Part shown: in pieces, positions 63,766-64,000 of the stretch
How positions within the stretch are numbered: the first letter of the stretch is position 1
Layout of the letters: every line of letters begins with the position of its first letter
Made by a program: the position numbers and the translations under genes
Assembly: GCA_013205085.1 (NCBI GenBank)
Contig: JABMLH010000007.1
Location: 124,001 to 188,000, forward strand
Direction of reading: 5' to 3'
From: Microbacteriaceae bacterium VKM Ac-2854
GTDB taxonomy: Bacteria; Actinomycetota; Actinomycetes; Actinomycetales; Microbacteriaceae
Length of the DNA stretch: 64,000 nt
The notes under the pieces: generated by a model
Told to the model about the DNA's origin: nothing
The model's database searches: none
What the model saw: the letters and a program-made list of their open reading frames with translations, nothing else

Positions 63766-64000
63766 CGGGCTTCCTCGGGTTCGGCGGGCGCAGCGGGTTC
63801 GGGCAGACGGATCGGGGTCGGCGGGCGCTCGTCCACGAAGGTGGAGCCGCTCAGACGCAGCGAGCGCGAGCGCAGCAGGCCCTCGGCGATGCCGCCGAGC
63901 GCAGCGAACTCGTCGCGGGCACCCTTGCCCTTCTTCTTGGCCGCGCGCACCAGCCGGCGTCCGCTGCGGACCGCGAGCGTGGCGCCCATCCGCGCGCCGA
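63762..64000 (-). CDS. Unidentified protein, C-terminal end (gene runs off window)
   Basis: The frame is open to the window edge; 78 residues are visible. They are basic at first (SGRRLVRAAKKKGKGARDEF), then LLRSRSLRLSGSTFVDERPP and a Pro/Ala/Glu tail. I do not recognise a family. The stop overlaps the next gene's start by ATGA, so it is part of the same operon. Confidence 0.5.
   Translation of the reverse strand, partial: GARMGATLAVRSGRRLVRAAKKKGKGARDEFAALGGIAEGLLRSRSLRLSGSTFVDERPPTPIRLPEPAAPAEPEEAR

Overview
The window is high-GC actinobacterial chromosome. Three things point to a free-living or plant/soil-associated Microbacteriaceae-type bacterium: the rpsF-ssb-rpsR-rplI-dnaB block, the many leaderless promoters (a TANNNT box exactly 6-7 nt before a start codon), and the DUF222/HNH and DUF1206 families. 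The genus is inferred and not fixed by the sequence. The rpsF-dnaB block usually lies fairly near oriC in actinobacteria.

Layout. (1) 1-4655: end of a membrane glycosyltransferase, then a GtrA-DprE1-DprE2 operon, a divergent UbiA-type phosphoribosyltransferase and a PAP2 phosphatase. Together these are the whole enzyme set for making polyprenyl-phospho-arabinose from PRPP, in the GtrA-DprE1-DprE2 order known from mycobacteria. (2) 4724-13333: a QorR/Qor2-like redox pair, an M13 metallopeptidase, a beta-lactamase-fold protein, an LLM oxidoreductase, aquaporin, ClpS-DUF2017 and DUF1206. (3) 13511-18978: CCA-adding enzyme, rpsF-ssb-rpsR-rplI, an intergenic cluster of DnaA-box-like sites, and dnaB without an intein. 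(4) 19002-22797: an internally duplicated unknown protein, a MOSC protein overlapping a flavin/2Fe-2S reductase, gluconokinase, and a siderophore-interacting protein. (5) 22991-41755: a plant-glycoside island with two GH78-type enzymes, a family-1 ABC sugar importer, a rhamnose-type RhaTPQS importer, two LacI regulators, an SDR, a TetR regulator and an esterase. An IS481-like element has landed in the hairpin just beyond rhaS. (6) 41755-50714: TetR/DHA2 efflux, two tandem AraC-like paralogues, a membrane-anchored sulfite-oxidase-type protein, a DUF222/HNH nuclease and a CHAP hydrolase. (7) 50900-58477: a UspA protein, two paralogous exported beta-helix proteins around a pyruvyltransferase-family gene, and an S8 protease. 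The three exported proteins end in the same Pro/Thr linker plus Ig-like module. (8) 58478-59850: a HicAB toxin-antitoxin pair between about 100-bp direct repeats. (9) 59851-64000: a translationally coupled polysaccharide operon on the minus strand, cut by the window edge.

The most striking structure not explained by genes is the set of long perfect or near-perfect palindromes between genes. At least eight share an outer GGTTGTC...GACAACC frame with different inner stems. Two further composite palindrome families occur two or three times each, and several more palindromes occur once. They sit mostly at convergent gene ends, which suggests bidirectional terminators built from a REP-like family. 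The IS481-like element sits exactly in the loop of one of them, with a 15-bp target duplication.

No rRNA, tRNA, CRISPR array or prophage was recognised. All product names come from motif and family recognition by eye, without database searches. Start codons were chosen from ribosome-binding sites, leaderless promoters or gene overlaps.
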